From positions 4,491,642-4,555,641 of the forward strand of contig NZ_CP014844.1 of assembly GCF_001598055.1 (NCBI RefSeq): 64,000 nucleotides of DNA, read 5' to 3'. The DNA is from Cupriavidus nantongensis (lineage in GTDB: Bacteria > Pseudomonadota > Gammaproteobacteria > Burkholderiales > Burkholderiaceae). Each line of letters begins with the position of its first letter. Position 1 is the stretch's first letter. A program made the translations under genes and the position numbers. Under the pieces are notes generated by a model that did not search any database, was not told where the DNA came from, and saw only the letters and a list, made by a program, of their open reading frames with translations. Shown piece after piece: positions 23,683 through 34,788 of the stretch.

Positions 23683-24777
23683 TTAGAACTTGTGGCGCAG
23701 GCCGACCACAGCACCGAACTGGTCCTTGCCAGCTTGGACGGTGTTGAAGCCGTTCACGCCCAGCAGCGAACCGTTGTCGTTCAGAGCGTACGACAGCGAG
23801 GTGTACACGTCGGTACGCTTCGACAGCGCGTAGTCGGCGGTCACGACGAATTGCCACGGATCGGCGTCGGTCTTGCGGAAGTCTTGGTAGTACGCAGCGC
23901 CCGACAGCGAGAACGCCGGGGTCAGCTGGTAACCCAGGCCCAGCCAGTACAGGTTGGAGGTACCGTTGATGCCCAGCGGGTTGGCGGCAGTCGCCACTTG
24001 GCCCGGCAGAGCGGCGCCGTCGGCAGCCTTGGCCCAACGGTAGCCAGCGTAGACCTTGGCCGGGCCGAAGGCGTAGTTGGCACCCACGGTGGCGCGGCGG
24101 ATACGCTGACCGCTTGCGTCGACAGGAGCAGCGGCGGTGCCGGTGGTCGTGCCGTGCACTTCGTCATAAGCAGCACCAACCGAGAACGGGCCAGCTGCGT
24201 AGTTCAGCATTGCGCCGTACTCTTGGCCGCGGCGGAAGGCGCCGGCGACTTCTTGGCCGTTGTTGTTGAAGCTGTAGAAGGCCGAAGCGGTCAGGCCACC
24301 GAACTTGCCGATGTACTTGACGGTGTTGTCGGCGCGCGAAGCGAAGGCGGCGTCCTGAGCCAGGATACCGTAGCGCGACGAGATGGCCATCGGGTCATAG
24401 ATCAGACCGAAGTCGTAGAAGGCGGTCTGTTGACGGCCCAGCAGCAGCGAACCGAAGTTGCTTTGCAGACCGACGTAGGCTTGACGACCGAACAGGCGAC
24501 CGCCTTGCGACGAACGACCGTCATCCAGGTCGAAACCGCTTTCCAGGACGAACACGCCCTTCAGACCGCCACCCAGGTCTTCCACGCCACGCAGGCCCCA
24601 GCGCGAACCGGACTGGTTACCCGACGACATGCGGAACAGATCGTCGCCGGCAGCGTTGGCCTTGCTGACGTATTCGAGGCCGACGTCAGCCACGCCGTAC
24701 AGGGTCACGCTCGACTGGGCATACGCGCCACCAGCGGCCAGAGCGGCGACGGCAGCAGCAAACAGTTTCATCTTCAT
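23683..24777 (-). CDS. Gram-negative general porin (Burkholderiales trimeric type)
   Basis: 364 residues from ATG at 24777 (GGAAAG upstream). Signal peptide MKMKLFAAAVAALAAGGAYAQ, then SSVTLYGVADVGLEYV, the standard opening of betaproteobacterial porins. SGSRWGLRGVEDLGGGLKGVF and the constriction-loop segment with FGRQAYVGL follow. The chain ends in KF, the C-terminal Phe needed for BAM recognition. It forms a 16-strand outer-membrane pore for small solutes. Monocistronic, with its own terminator. Confidence 0.94.
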   Translation of the reverse strand: MKMKLFAAAVAALAAGGAYAQSSVTLYGVADVGLEYVSKANAAGDDLFRMSSGNQSGSRWGLRGVEDLGGGLKGVFVLESGFDLDDGRSSQGGRLFGRQAYVGLQSNFGSLLLGRQQTAFYDFGLIYDPMAISSRYGILAQDAAFASRADNTVKYIGKFGGLTASAFYSFNNNGQEVAGAFRRGQEYGAMLNYAAGPFSVGAAYDEVHGTTTGTAAAPVDASGQRIRRATVGANYAFGPAKVYAGYRWAKAADGAALPGQVATAANPLGINGTSNLYWLGLGYQLTPAFSLSGAAYYQDFRKTDADPWQFVVTADYALSKRTDVYTSLSYALNDNGSLLGVNGFNTVQAGKDQFGAVVGLRHKF

Positions 24778-25011
24778 ATCGACACTTTCCTTGTCAACTG
24801 ATTGGGAAATCTTGGTTGCCCAAGTGCTTGGGCGACGCATTTACATTCACGTCTGCTGCGTATTATGTGCCAGCCCCCCCGGCCGTCAGAAGGCTTTTTC
24901 GGCGTAAACCATGCTTACCGGCGGTTTTTGTTGTGGGGGAGCAACAGGAATGCGGGCAAAAATCCCCATTTTGGTGCAAACCAGCGCGCGGCTTGCGAAA
25001 AAAAGCCTGCC

Positions 25012-25818
25012 TCAGCGCGATTCGTCCGGTTGCGTTTCTGCGGAAGTGGCCTGCTCGGCTGCCGGACGGCCGATGAAACGGGCGAGTATCAGCCCAAGTT
25101 CATAGAGGGCCACCAGGGGAACCGCCAGCAACAGTTGCGACAGCACATCCGGCGGCGTGACGATGGCCGCGATGATGAAGGCCCCGACGATCACATAGGG
25201 GCGGATCTGCTTGAGCTTTTCCAGCTCGACCACACCGAACCGCACCAGCACGATCACCACCACCGGCACTTCGAAGGTAATCCCGAAAGCGAGGAACGTG
25301 GTCATGGCGAAGCTGAGGTATTTGTCGATGTCGGTGGACATCTCCGCCCCCAGCGGCGCGTTGTAGTGCGCCATGAAATGGAACACCGTGGGGAACACCA
25401 GAAAATACGCAAACGCCACGCCGCACAGGAACAGGAAATAACTGCTCGATACCAGCGGCAGGATCAGGCGCTTCTCATGCTGGTACAGGCCCGGCGCGAC
25501 AAACTGCCAGACCTGGTACAGCACCCAGGGCAGCGCGATCAGGAACGCTACCAGCAAGGTCACCTTCATCGGCACGAAGAACGAGCCGGTCACGTCCGTG
25601 ACGATCATCTTGCCGCCCTTGGGCAGCGATTCCATCAGCGGCGCGGAGAACAGGTTGAAGATGACCGGCGCCCAGTAGACCAGCGAGACGAACACCAGGA
25701 TGATGCCGGCCACCGCCTTGACCAGTCGCTGGCGCAACTCGATCAGGTGGGAGATAAAGGTTTCCTGCTGCGACTCGTCTTGCGGGTCTTGGGGATCGGA
25801 GGACCGGGTGTCGCTCAT
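25012..25818 (-). CDS. tatC: Sec-independent translocase subunit TatC
   Basis: 268 residues with six membrane helices. Family motifs: FISHLIELRQRLVKA near residue 20 (signal-peptide contact) and the segment FGITFEVPVVVIVLVRFGVV. It recognises twin-arginine signals. Last gene of tatABC, 124 bp after tatB. Likely clients in this window are the Rieske protein and the TRAP binding protein. Confidence 0.96.
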   Translation of the reverse strand: MSDTRSSDPQDPQDESQQETFISHLIELRQRLVKAVAGIILVFVSLVYWAPVIFNLFSAPLMESLPKGGKMIVTDVTGSFFVPMKVTLLVAFLIALPWVLYQVWQFVAPGLYQHEKRLILPLVSSSYFLFLCGVAFAYFLVFPTVFHFMAHYNAPLGAEMSTDIDKYLSFAMTTFLAFGITFEVPVVVIVLVRFGVVELEKLKQIRPYVIVGAFIIAAIVTPPDVLSQLLLAVPLVALYELGLILARFIGRPAAEQATSAETQPDESR

Positions 25819-25942
25819 GGCGTGAACCGCTCAGCCGCGAGGGCTGGCAAGTGGATCGATGAAACCGCAACGTGGCGGCGTGGGGAGGCGGACACAACGA
25901 CAGCGGCCACCGCGGCCGGCAGGACTTCGCCGCGCGCCATGC

Positions 25943-26464
25943 TTATTCGAAGAAGGAACGGGAGGGCCGGCTCGCCGGCCGGTGCCGCTTGACGCGCGCC
26001 GCGCCCGACTGCACCCAGACGCGGACATTGTGCTGGCGCTTGAACCACAGCGGACGCGCGCCCTGCTTGACGCGCCAGCTCTTGCGCCCGTTGTGCGCCT
26101 TGTGCGCCGCGTCCCAGCTGGGCACGAAGCCGCCGCTGGCGTCGCTGCTGCCGCCTGCGCCGGTGGCGCCGCTGGCTTCTGCGCCGCCGAGCGCTTCGTT
26201 GAGCGCCTGGGTCTGCTCGCTGACTTCCTTGTGGATGGTGCGCTCGACATCGCGCGCGGCGTCCTCGAATTCCGTGCGCATCTTGCGCAGTTCTTCCAGT
26301 TCGACCTCGCGGCTGACTTCGGCCTTGACGTCGTTGATGTAGCGCTGCGCGCGGCCAACCAGCGCGCCTACCGTGCGCGCGACCTTGGGCAGCCGTTCGG
26401 GACCGATCACGATCAGTGCCACGGCGCCGATCAGCGCCAGCTTGGAAATGCCGAGATCAATCAT
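25943..26464 (-). CDS. tatB: Sec-independent translocase subunit TatB
   Basis: 173 residues. N-terminal helix IDLGISKLALIGAVALIVIGPERLP with the conserved Glu and the Gly-Pro hinge, then an amphipathic helix and a long basic tail ending FFE. TatB forms the receptor with TatC. It sits between tatA and tatC in the usual order. Confidence 0.95.
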   Translation of the reverse strand: MIDLGISKLALIGAVALIVIGPERLPKVARTVGALVGRAQRYINDVKAEVSREVELEELRKMRTEFEDAARDVERTIHKEVSEQTQALNEALGGAEASGATGAGGSSDASGGFVPSWDAAHKAHNGRKSWRVKQGARPLWFKRQHNVRVWVQSGAARVKRHRPASRPSRSFFE

Positions 26465-26558
26465 GCGGACACATCATGCGGACAACATGCGGAATAGCGC
26501 GGGGCGCGCAACGACACGCGCAGCGAGATTTGCGTGGAAGGGAGGGCACACCGCCGGC

Positions 26559-26789
26559 TTATTGCTGGCGGGACTTTTCCTTGGCGTCGACGTCGATGGT
26601 GGTGGAATCGCGCAGTTCCTTGGACGCGCCCGGCTGGGCAGCCTTGTCCTCGCCGTCCTTCATGCCGTCCTTGAAGCCCTTGACCGCGCCGCCCAGGTCC
26701 TGGCCGATATTGCGCAGCTTCTTGGTGCCGAACACCAGCATGACGATCACCAGCACGATCAGCCAGTGCCAAATGCTAAACGAACCCAT
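26559..26789 (-). CDS. tatA: Sec-independent translocase subunit TatA
   Basis: 76 residues from ATG at 26789 (the open frame extends 10 codons further). [29 protein letters not shown] is a canonical TatA start with FGTKKL at the hinge, and an amphipathic helix plus charged tail follow. It assembles the protein-conducting pore. Upstream is the HIT gene at the end of the his run, so tat may share its transcript. Confidence 0.95.
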   Translation of the reverse strand: MGSFSIWHWLIVLVIVMLVFGTKKLRNIGQDLGGAVKGFKDGMKDGEDKAAQPGASKELRDSTTIDVDAKEKSRQQ

Positions 26790-26936
26790 CTCTTGCTCCT
26801 GATGCAGCCGCGGGCGCAATCATTGATGCCCGGACCCGTTGTTCCGTCCCGTGATGGCCGCGCCGGGCGACGGTTGCCGGCACAGCTTCTGCCCGGGCGT
26901 TGCCGCCGCGGACACTCCCCTGCCAAGGCTGCCCGG

Positions 26937-27293
26937 TCAGGGCAGCGGTCCCTTCCAGGCATGGCGCGGTCCACCGAGCACATGCAGGTGCAGGTGGTAG
27001 ACCTCCTGTCCGCCGTCCGGGCCGGTGTTGATCACCGTCCTGAAGCCGTTGGAACAGCCGGCCGCACGCGCCAGTTCTGGCACCTTCAGCATCATTCTAG
27101 CAAGCACCTCTCCTTCGCCGGCGCCGCAATCGGCCAGCGAGTCGACATGTGCCTTGGGAATGACCAGCAAGTGTACCGGCGCCTTGGGATGGATATCGTG
27201 GAAAGCCAGCATGTCGTCGTCTTCATAGACTTTGTTCGACGGCAGCTGGCCGGCCACGATCTTGCAGAAGATGCAATTATCCTGAGCGTTCAT
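26937..27293 (-). CDS. HIT-family nucleotide-binding protein (HINT type)
   Basis: 118 residues. Opens DNCIFCKIVAGQLPSNKVYEDD with the usual Cys pair, has LLVIPKAHVDSL, and carries the His-triad motif HLHLHVLGG near the C-terminus. HINT proteins hydrolyse purine nucleoside phosphoramidates. It lies downstream of the his genes, as in other Burkholderiales. Confidence 0.94.
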   Translation of the reverse strand: MNAQDNCIFCKIVAGQLPSNKVYEDDDMLAFHDIHPKAPVHLLVIPKAHVDSLADCGAGEGEVLARMMLKVPELARAAGCSNGFRTVINTGPDGGQEVYHLHLHVLGGPRHAWKGPLP

Positions 27294-27354
27294 GAAAATT
27301 TCATTGCGACGGCCGCGGCTCCGGTTACCACCTGATGCATCGGTCTGCCCGAGC

Positions 27355-27744
27355 TCAGAACTGCTGGTCCGGGTACATCGGCTTGCTGTCGTTCAGATAC
27401 AGCCAGCCCTTGACGATACGATACAGCATCCACAGCGACAGCACGCCCCACACGGCAAAGGCCAGCGGCATCAGCACGACTGTCGCGAACAGCACTCCGC
27501 CCAGCACGCCCCACGCCACCGACCACCAGAACGAGCGGATCTGCCAGGCGAAGTGCGAGGCATACAGCGAGCCGCGTGCGTCATCGCGCTTGACGTAGTC
27601 GATCACGATGGCGATCAGCGCGGTGATGCCGCCAGTGAGCCAGAAGATCGCATACAACGCGTAAAGGATGTGCAGCAGCTTGCGCAGGCTGCCCAGCTGT
27701 TCGCCGCTGGGAGTGGTGACCTGCCCGGTGTAGTCGTTCGCCAT
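27355..27744 (-). CDS. Small membrane protein, DUF4870-like
   Basis: 129 residues from ATG at 27744 (GAGGG seven bases upstream; an adjacent ATG at 27747 is too close to the site). About three helices: LHILYALYAIFWLTGGITALIAIVI, WSVAWGVLGGVLFATVVLMPL and FAVWGVLSLWMLYRIVKGWLYL. The pattern fits DUF4870-type proteins of unknown role. It is embedded in the his transcript between hisE and the HIT gene. Confidence 0.8.
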   Translation of the reverse strand: MANDYTGQVTTPSGEQLGSLRKLLHILYALYAIFWLTGGITALIAIVIDYVKRDDARGSLYASHFAWQIRSFWWSVAWGVLGGVLFATVVLMPLAFAVWGVLSLWMLYRIVKGWLYLNDSKPMYPDQQF

Positions 27745-27806
27745 CATCGCCCTCGGTTGAAAGCCTGCCTCGCGGCAGGCGGGAAACCGGCCGGCACCCG
27801 CGCCGG

Positions 27807-28178
27807 CTAGTCCTTGCGCCGGGCCTTCTCTTCCAGGCCGGACAGCCCTTCGCGCCGCGCCAGCTCGTTGACCACATCCGCCGGCGTCAGGCCGAAGTTT
27901 GCCAGCAGCACCATGCTGTGGAACCACAGGTCGGCCACTTCATAGACTACCTTGCCGGCGGCGGCGCCGCTCTCGCCGGCGGCGCGCGCGTCCTTGGCGG
28001 CCATCACGGTCTCGGTGGCCTCCTCGCCGATCTTCTTCAGGATGGCGTCGTCGCCCTTGCTGAACAGGCGCGCCACGTAGGACTTGTCGGGGTCGCCGCC
28101 GTTGGCGGGCTTGCGCGATTCCAGCACCTCGGCCAGGCGCGCCAGGACATCGTTGCTGCTGAGTGCGTTGTCGCTCAT
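27807..28178 (-). CDS. hisE: Phosphoribosyl-ATP pyrophosphohydrolase
   Basis: 123 residues, MazG-like all-helical fold. Signature [31 protein letters not shown] with the metal-binding Glu residues, then [19 protein letters not shown]. Step 2 of histidine synthesis. Start overlaps the hisI stop by 4 nt (ATGA), indicating coupled translation; the two activities are separate proteins here, not a fused HisIE. Confidence 0.95.
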   Translation of the reverse strand: MSDNALSSNDVLARLAEVLESRKPANGGDPDKSYVARLFSKGDDAILKKIGEEATETVMAAKDARAAGESGAAAGKVVYEVADLWFHSMVLLANFGLTPADVVNELARREGLSGLEEKARRKD

Positions 28179-28579
28179 GGCTTGGTGTAGATCTGGGCAG
28201 GGTCCTTCAACACCGGCTCGACCGTCTGCCAGTCCCCGGTATCGGCATCGCCCTCGAATTTCTGGAAGAAGCAGGAATGGCGCCCGGTATGGCAGGCGAT
28301 GCTGTCGATCTGCGTCACCTTCAGCAGCACCACGTCTTCATCGCAGTCCAGACGGACCTCGTGCACCTTCTGCACATGGCCCGATTCTTCGCCCTTGTGC
28401 CACAGGCGCTTGCGCGAGCGCGACCAGAACACGGCCTCGCCCAGCTCCACGGTACGCAGCAGCGCCTCGCGGTTCATGAACGCGAACATCAGCACGTCGT
28501 TCGAGCCGACTTCCTGCACGATCACCGGCACCAGGCCGTTGTCGTCCCACTTAACCTTGTTGAGCCACTTCTTCGGCAT
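28175..28579 (-). CDS. hisI: Phosphoribosyl-AMP cyclohydrolase
   Basis: 134 residues. Metal-binding motif [11 protein letters not shown] and the Cys/His ligands in [11 protein letters not shown] are present, after [23 protein letters not shown], the substrate-binding region. Step 3 of histidine synthesis. It starts 2 bp after hisF and overlaps hisE. Confidence 0.96.
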   Translation of the reverse strand: MPKKWLNKVKWDDNGLVPVIVQEVGSNDVLMFAFMNREALLRTVELGEAVFWSRSRKRLWHKGEESGHVQKVHEVRLDCDEDVVLLKVTQIDSIACHTGRHSCFFQKFEGDADTGDWQTVEPVLKDPAQIYTKP

Positions 28580-28581
28580 GA

Positions 28582-29352
28582 TCAGATCCGCACGGGTATG
28601 CCCTCGCGGGCCATGAATGCCTTGGCTTCGCCCACGGTATGCTGGCCGTAGTGGAAGATGCTGGCGGCCAGCACCGCGTCGGCGCGGCCCTGGGTGATGC
28701 CGTCGGCCAGGTCCTGCAGGCCGCCGACGCCGCCCGAGGCGATCACCGGCACCGGCACCGCGTCGCTGACGGCGCGCGTCAGTTCCAGGTCGAAGCCGCT
28801 TTTGGTGCCGTCACGGTCCATGCTGGTCAGCAGGATTTCGCCGGCGCCGCGCGTCGCCATTTCACGCGCCCATTGCACCGCGTCCAGCCCCGTTGCCTTG
28901 CGCCCGCCGTGGGTGAAGACTTCCCAGCGCGGCGCTTCGCCCGGAGCGGAGCTGCGCTTGGCGTCGATCGCCACCACGATGCACTGCGAGCCATAGCGCG
29001 CGGTGGCGTCCGACACCAGCTGCGGGTTGGCGATTGCCGACGAATTGACGCTGATCTTGTCGGCGCCGGCATTGAGCAGCCGGCGCACGTCTTCGACGGT
29101 GCGCACGCCGCCGCCCACCGTCAGCGGGATGAATACCTGCGAGGCGACGTCCTCGATGATATGCAGCATCAGGTCGCGCCCGTCGCTGGTCGCGGTGATG
29201 TCGAGGAATGTGATTTCGTCGGCGCCCTGCTCGTCATAGCGGCGCGCGATTTCGACGGGATCGCCCGCGTCGCGCAGCTCGACAAAGTTGACGCCCTTGA
29301 CCACCCGCCCGTTGGTCACGTCCAGGCAGGGGATGATACGTTTGGCTAGCAT
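28582..29352 (-). CDS. hisF: Imidazole glycerol phosphate synthase, cyclase subunit
   Basis: 256 residues from ATG at 29352; the frame runs on upstream but [12 protein letters not shown] is the conserved opening. Catalytic Asp in [13 protein letters not shown] and Asp in VVAIDAKR, phosphate sites VGGGVRT and IASGGVG. Closes the imidazole ring with ammonia from HisH, releasing AICAR. hisA lies 68 bp upstream. Confidence 0.97.
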   Translation of the reverse strand: MLAKRIIPCLDVTNGRVVKGVNFVELRDAGDPVEIARRYDEQGADEITFLDITATSDGRDLMLHIIEDVASQVFIPLTVGGGVRTVEDVRRLLNAGADKISVNSSAIANPQLVSDATARYGSQCIVVAIDAKRSSAPGEAPRWEVFTHGGRKATGLDAVQWAREMATRGAGEILLTSMDRDGTKSGFDLELTRAVSDAVPVPVIASGGVGGLQDLADGITQGRADAVLAASIFHYGQHTVGEAKAFMAREGIPVRI

Positions 29353-29420
29353 GAGATTCCTTGTCCGCCACCGCTGCCGTGCCGGCAGCGGCCGGCGGCC
29401 GCGCCCGCGGCGCCGTTGCC

Positions 29421-30167
29421 TTATTGCCCGTCGCGCAGCTTGTCGGCGCGCGCCTGCGCGTCGGCAAAGTTGAGGTCGCCGGAGTAGATCGCGCGGCCGC
29501 AGATGACCCCTTCCACGCCCTCGCCCTCGACCGCGCACAGGTTGTCGATATCGGCCAGGTTGGACAGCCCGCCGCTGGCGATCACCGGGATCGACATCGA
29601 CTGCGCCAGCTTGACGGTGGCATCGATATTGATCCCTTGCAGCATGCCGTCGCGGCCGATGTCGGTGTAGATGATGGCCTCGACGCCGTAGTCTTCGTAC
29701 TTGCGCGCCAGGTCCGCCACCTCGTGGCCGGTCAGCTTGCTCCAGCCGTCGGTGGCCACCTTGCCGTCCTTGGCATCGAGCCCGACGATGATATGGCCGC
29801 CGAAGGCCGAGCACGCGTCCTTCAGGAAGCCAGGGTTCTTCACTGCCGCGGTGCCGATGATGACGTACGAGAGCCCGTCGTCCAGCCAGCGCTCGATGGT
29901 ATTCAGGTCGCGGATGCCGCCGCCCAGCTGCACCGGGATCTCGTCGCCGACCTCGGCGATGATGGCCTTGATGGCGGCCTCGTTGCGGGGCTTGCCCACG
30001 AACGCGCCGTTCAGGTCCACCAGGTGCAGGCGGCGGGCGCCCTGCTCCACCCAGTGGCGTGCCATGGCGGCGGGATCTTCGGAAAAGACGGTGGCCTGGT
30101 CCATGTCGCCTTGTTTGAGGCGTACACACTGACCGTCCTTCAGGTCGATGGCCGGAATGAGCAACAT
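29421..30167 (-). CDS. hisA: Phosphoribosylformimino-5-aminoimidazole carboxamide ribotide isomerase
   Basis: 248 residues, TIM barrel related to HisF. Opens [21 protein letters not shown] with the catalytic Asp; second Asp in [13 protein letters not shown]; phosphate sites LGGGIRD and IASGGLSN. Step 4 of histidine synthesis. Confidence 0.97.
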   Translation of the reverse strand: MLLIPAIDLKDGQCVRLKQGDMDQATVFSEDPAAMARHWVEQGARRLHLVDLNGAFVGKPRNEAAIKAIIAEVGDEIPVQLGGGIRDLNTIERWLDDGLSYVIIGTAAVKNPGFLKDACSAFGGHIIVGLDAKDGKVATDGWSKLTGHEVADLARKYEDYGVEAIIYTDIGRDGMLQGINIDATVKLAQSMSIPVIASGGLSNLADIDNLCAVEGEGVEGVICGRAIYSGDLNFADAQARADKLRDGQ

Positions 30168-30333
30168 ATGCGTGACGAGCGTGGTTGAGTGAGTGAGATT
30201 GAGCGAGACCGGCGCATGCCGGTCAGGTCGGGTCGATAGTCGATCGGATACGGGTCAGGTGCCGGGTCGGTCAGCGGTCGAGCATCGGGTCAACAAGCGA
30301 AAACAAGCGAATCGCGAATCGGCAAGCTGCGCT

Positions 30334-30987
30334 TCAGGGATTCCAGTGGACGAAGTTCCGGTACAGCTGCAGGCCCATGGCCGCGCTTTTCTCCGGGTGG
30401 AACTGCGTCGCGAAAATATTATCGCGCGCTACCGCGCTGGTAAATACGACTCCGTATTCCGTTTCGCCGGCAATATGGGCCGGATCCTGCGCCTGCACAT
30501 AGTAGCTGTGGACGAAATAGAACCAGCTGTCGTCCGGAATGCCGTTCCACAGCGGGTGCGGCCCGGCCTGGCGCACCCGGTTCCAGCCCATCTGCGGCAC
30601 CTTGAAGCGCGAGCCGTCGGGCTGCGTCATGCCATCCAGCGCAAACCGTACGACCTGCCCGGGCATCAGCCCCAGCGCCGGGGTGCGATCCGTGCCGGCG
30701 CGGCTTTCGGTGCTGAATTCGAACAGCATCTGCTCGCCCACGCACACGCCCAGCATCGGCTTGCTCGCGGCAGCCTCGACCACCGCTTGCTGCAAGCCGG
30801 ACGCGCCCAGCGCCGACATGCAGTCGGGCATCGCGCCCTGGCCCGGCAGCACCACGCGGTCCGCCGAGCGGATGCCTTCGGGCGCATCCACCACCCGGAC
30901 ATCGGCTTCCGGTGCCGCGGCGCGCAGCGCCTGCGCCACCGAGCGCAGGTTGCCCATGCCGTAATCCACAATTGCTATGGTAGTCAT
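30334..30987 (-). CDS. hisH: Imidazole glycerol phosphate synthase, glutaminase subunit
   Basis: 217 residues, class I glutamine amidotransferase. Nucleophile Cys in [11 protein letters not shown], His and Glu of the triad in ATQFHPEKS, opening [18 protein letters not shown]. Supplies ammonia to HisF. Its start overlaps the marC stop by 4 nt (ATGA). The 166 bp to hisA is the largest gap in the his run. Confidence 0.97.
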   Translation of the reverse strand: MTTIAIVDYGMGNLRSVAQALRAAAPEADVRVVDAPEGIRSADRVVLPGQGAMPDCMSALGASGLQQAVVEAAASKPMLGVCVGEQMLFEFSTESRAGTDRTPALGLMPGQVVRFALDGMTQPDGSRFKVPQMGWNRVRQAGPHPLWNGIPDDSWFYFVHSYYVQAQDPAHIAGETEYGVVFTSAVARDNIFATQFHPEKSAAMGLQLYRNFVHWNP

Positions 30988-31607
30988 GATTTCAAAACAG
31001 GCAACAATGTCTTCAGCCCGTCCACGATGAATTCCACGGCCAGCGCCGACAGGATCAAGCCCATCAGGCGCGTGCCGATATTGATGCCGGTGCGCCCGAT
31101 GACCCGGGCGATCGGGTCCGCCGCGCGGAACACCAGGTACACCACCGAACCCAGCAGCGCACCGATGCCGACCAGGATCAGCAACTGGTACCAGTGCTGG
31201 GTCTTGCCGGCATAGACGATCACCGTGCTGATCGAGCCCGGCCCGGTCAGCAGCGGCAACGCCAGCGGCACCACCGCAATGCTCGACTTTACCCCGGCCT
31301 CGTCCTCTTCTTCCGGCGTCGCCTTGGTGCGGCTGGTTTGCGCATTCAGCATGTTCATGGCCATCATGATCATGATGAGTCCGCCGCCCACCTGCAGCGA
31401 TGCCACCGAGATATTGAAGAACTCGATGATCTGCTGACCCAGCAACGCCGACACCGCCACCACGATCGCCACCGAGATCGACGCGATCTTGATCGTACGC
31501 AGCTTTTCCGCTTCAGTCTGCTGGCTGGTCAGGCTGATGAAGAACGGGATCGCCCCGATCGGGTTGATCAGCGCCAGCAGCGAGATAAACGACTTGAGCG
31601 TATCCAT
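30984..31607 (-). CDS. MarC-family integral membrane protein
   Basis: 207 residues, six predicted helices. Opening [25 protein letters not shown] and the central [17 protein letters not shown] are MarC-family hallmarks. Function of the family is unclear (the link to multiple antibiotic resistance was not upheld as far as I know). It lies inside the his operon between hisB and hisH, with coupled translation into hisH, an arrangement I recall for other Burkholderiales. Confidence 0.9.
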   Translation of the reverse strand: MDTLKSFISLLALINPIGAIPFFISLTSQQTEAEKLRTIKIASISVAIVVAVSALLGQQIIEFFNISVASLQVGGGLIMIMMAMNMLNAQTSRTKATPEEEDEAGVKSSIAVVPLALPLLTGPGSISTVIVYAGKTQHWYQLLILVGIGALLGSVVYLVFRAADPIARVIGRTGINIGTRLMGLILSALAVEFIVDGLKTLLPVLKS

Positions 31608-31695
31608 TGGTTGCGGGTCGCCAGCGTCGCTGGCCAGGTTCGGGGAAGGTCAGCGGGCGCCGCAACCAGCCGGCACGCCTACGGTTTCAGCAAGC

Positions 31696-32283
31696 TCAGA
31701 GCGTACCCTTGGTCGACGGGATCGTGTTGGCCGCGCGCGGATCCAGCTCCACCGCCATGCGCAGTGCCCGGCCGAAGGCCTTGAACACGGTCTCGCACTG
31801 GTGATGGGCGTTGATGCCGCGCAGGTTGTCGATATGCAGCGTGACGCCGGCATGGTTGACGAAGCCGCGGAAGAACTCGATGGTCAGGTCCACGTCGAAG
31901 CTGCCCACGCGCGCACGCGTGAACGGAACGTGGAACTCCAGGCCCGGGCGGCCGGAGAAATCGATCACCACGCGCGACAGGCATTCGTCCAGCGGCACAT
32001 AGCTGTGGCCGTAGCGGGTGATGCCCTTCTTGTCGCCGATGGCCCTGGCCACGGCCTGGCCGAGCGTGATGCCCACGTCTTCCACCGTATGGTGGTCGTC
32101 GATATGCGTGTCGCCGGTGGCTTCGACCTCCAGGTCGAACATGCCATGGCGGGCGATCTGGTCCAGCATGTGGTCGAGGAACGGCACGCCCGACGCCAGT
32201 TTCTGGCGGCCGCTGCCGTCGAGATTCAAGGAAACGCGAATCTGCGTTTCCGAAGTATTGCGGGTGACCTCTGCAACACGCAT
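31696..32283 (-). CDS. hisB: Imidazoleglycerol-phosphate dehydratase
   Basis: 195 residues from ATG at 32283. Monofunctional dehydratase without the phosphatase domain found in enterobacteria. Metal motifs [30 protein letters not shown] and GINAHHQCE are complete. hisC ends 4 bp upstream. Histidinol-phosphatase must be encoded elsewhere. Confidence 0.96.
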
Positions 32284-32287
32284 GGTG

Positions 32288-33388
32288 TTAATCCTGCAGC
32301 GAAGCTGCGAATGCCTCAAGGAACTGCGCGTTTTCTTCGGGCGTGCTGACCGTGACGCGCAGACAATTGGCCAGCAACGGGTGCATTTTACTCACGTTCT
32401 TGATCAATACCTTCCGCGCCAGCAGGCGCTCGAAGGTCTGTGCGGCATCCGGCACGCGCACCAGCAGGAAGTTGGCCGCGCTGGGGAACACGGTGACCCC
32501 GGGCTGCGCGGCCATGCCGTCGGCCACGCGGGTACGCTCGGCACGCAGTTGCGCGGCCTGGTCATCCAGCACCGCCACATGCTCGAGCGCGAACAGCGCG
32601 GCGGCCTCGGTCAGCACGTTGACGTTATAGGGCGGGCGCACCTTGTCCAGCTGCGACAGCCATTCCGGCGCGCCGGCCAGGTAGCCCAGGCGGATGCCGG
32701 CCAGGCCGAGCTTCGATACGGTGCGCATCACCAGCAGGTTGCCGAAGTCTGTCAGGCGCGGCATCCAGCTGTGCTGGGCGAACGGCTGGTAGGCCTCGTC
32801 GACCACCACCAGGCTGTTGCAGACCTCGCCCTGCGCGGCGCGGATGATGGCCTCCATGTCGGCGGCGTCGAACAGGTTGCCGGTGGGGTTGTTCGGGTAG
32901 GCCAGGTAGATGATGGCGGGCTGCTGCGCGGCCATCGCCGCCAGCATCGCGGCGCGGTCCAGCGTGAAATCGTCGCGCAGCGGCACGCCGACGAACTGCA
33001 GGCCGGCAAACTGCGCGGACATCGCGTACATGACAAAGCCCGGCACCGGCGCCATCACCTTCGCGCCCGGCCTGGCCGCGGCCAGCGCCAGCATGCTGAT
33101 GAGCTCGTCCGAGCCGTTGCCGAGCAGCACGTCCATGCCGGCCGGCACCTGCATCACGCGCTTGAGCGCGGCGCGCAGCGCTTCGCTGCTCGGCACGGGG
33201 TAGCGGTTCAACGCCACCTCGCCGAGGCGCTCGGCCAGCTGCTGGCGCAGCGCGGGCGGCAGGCGGTACGGGTTCTCCATCGCGTCGAGCTTGACCAGAC
33301 CGTGCGAATCCGGCACGTGGTAGGCGCCCATGGCGCGCACGTCGTCACGGATGATGCGTTCGATCAGGGAGGGCTCTACGGCTGACAT
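32288..33388 (-). CDS. hisC: Histidinol-phosphate aminotransferase
   Basis: 366 residues, class II PLP aminotransferase. Substrate segment [20 protein letters not shown], Asn and Asp contacts in YPNNPTGNL and [10 protein letters not shown], and the PLP lysine in [15 protein letters not shown]. Converts imidazole-acetol phosphate to histidinol phosphate with glutamate. Confidence 0.96.
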
Positions 33389-33418
33389 GGAAGCTCCAGT
33401 GTGGGGTGGGTCAGGGGT

Positions 33419-34756
33419 TCAGCTACGTTTGAAACGGTATTCCGCGCTGCGGGCGTGGGCCTGCAGGCCTTCGCCATAGGCCAGTTCTGCGGCGATCTGG
33501 CCCAGCATCTGCGCGCCGCCCTCGCTCACCTCGATCAGGCTCGAGCGCTTCTGGAAGTCATAGACGCCCAGCGGCGACGAGAAGCGCGCGGTGCGCGAGG
33601 TCGGCAGCACGTGGTTGGGGCCGGCGCAGTAGTCGCCCAGCGACTCGCTGGTATAGCGGCCCAGGAAGATGGCGCCGGCATGGCGGATCTTCTCGCTCCA
33701 CTGGCGCGGGTTCTCGGCCGAGATCTCGAGGTGTTCCGGCGCGATCGCGTTGGCGATCTCGCAGGCTTCCTCCATGTCGCGCACCTTGACCAGCGCGCCA
33801 CGGCCGGAGATCGACGCGGCAATCACGTCGCGGCGCGGCATGGTGCCAAGCTGGCGCTGGATGCTGGCTTCGACGCGGGCGATATAGTCCGCGTCCGGGC
33901 ACAGCAGGATCGACTGCGCCAGTTCATCGTGCTCGGCCTGCGAGAACAGATCCATCGCCACCCAGTCGGGGTCGGTGGTGCCGTCGCAGATCACCAGGAT
34001 CTCGGACGGGCCGGCGATCATGTCGATGCCGACGGTGCCGAACACGCGCCGCTTGGCCGCGGCCACGTAGGCGTTGCCGGGGCCGACGATCTTGTCGACT
34101 TGCGGCAGCGTCGCGGTGCCGTAGGCAAGCGCGCCCACGGCTTGTGCGCCGCCGATGGTGAAGACGCGGTCGACGCCGGCGATCTGCGCCGCGGCCAGCA
34201 CCAGTTCATTGCGCACGCCGCCGGGCGTGGGCACGACCATGATGATCTCCTTGACGCCCGCCACCCGCGCCGGGATCGCATTCATCAGCACCGACGACGG
34301 GTAGGCGGCCTTGCCGCCCGGCACATAGATGCCGACGCGGTCCAGCGGCGTCACCTTCTGGCCCAGCATGGTGCCGTCGGCCTCGGTGTATTCCCAGCTG
34401 TGGCTGCCGCATTCGATCTTCTGCTTCTCGTGGTAGGCGCGCACGCGCGCCGCGGCCGCCTCCAGCGCGGCGCGGCGCTTGGGCTCGAGGTCTTCGAGCG
34501 CGGCTTCGAGCTGCTGCTGCGAGACCTCGAGCGCGCCCATCGACGCTGCCTCGACGCGGTCGAAGCGGCGCGTGTATTCCAGCACCGCGGCATCGCCGCG
34601 CGACTTCACGTCGGCCAGGATCTGCGCGGCGGCGCGATCGATGGCCTCGTCCTCGCCGGCCTCGAAGGCCAGCACCTGGCGCAGCGCCTCGGCAAAGCCC
34701 GGCTCGCTGGAATCGAGCCGGCGGATCGGCAGGCTTTCCATTTCGGTTGGGTTCAT
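33419..34756 (-). CDS. hisD: Histidinol dehydrogenase
   Basis: 445 residues. Zinc and catalytic features: [36 protein letters not shown], the signature [12 protein letters not shown], the Gln-His zinc ligands in LFSQAEHDE, and catalytic Glu-His in IAPEHLEI. Performs the last two oxidations to histidine. An alternative Met lies five codons downstream of the chosen start. Confidence 0.96.
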   Translation of the reverse strand: MNPTEMESLPIRRLDSSEPGFAEALRQVLAFEAGEDEAIDRAAAQILADVKSRGDAAVLEYTRRFDRVEAASMGALEVSQQQLEAALEDLEPKRRAALEAAAARVRAYHEKQKIECGSHSWEYTEADGTMLGQKVTPLDRVGIYVPGGKAAYPSSVLMNAIPARVAGVKEIIMVVPTPGGVRNELVLAAAQIAGVDRVFTIGGAQAVGALAYGTATLPQVDKIVGPGNAYVAAAKRRVFGTVGIDMIAGPSEILVICDGTTDPDWVAMDLFSQAEHDELAQSILLCPDADYIARVEASIQRQLGTMPRRDVIAASISGRGALVKVRDMEEACEIANAIAPEHLEISAENPRQWSEKIRHAGAIFLGRYTSESLGDYCAGPNHVLPTSRTARFSSPLGVYDFQKRSSLIEVSEGGAQMLGQIAAELAYGEGLQAHARSAEYRFKRS

Positions 34757-34788
34757 GACTTCTGTTCCTGTCAGGCGGCGACCCGGCC

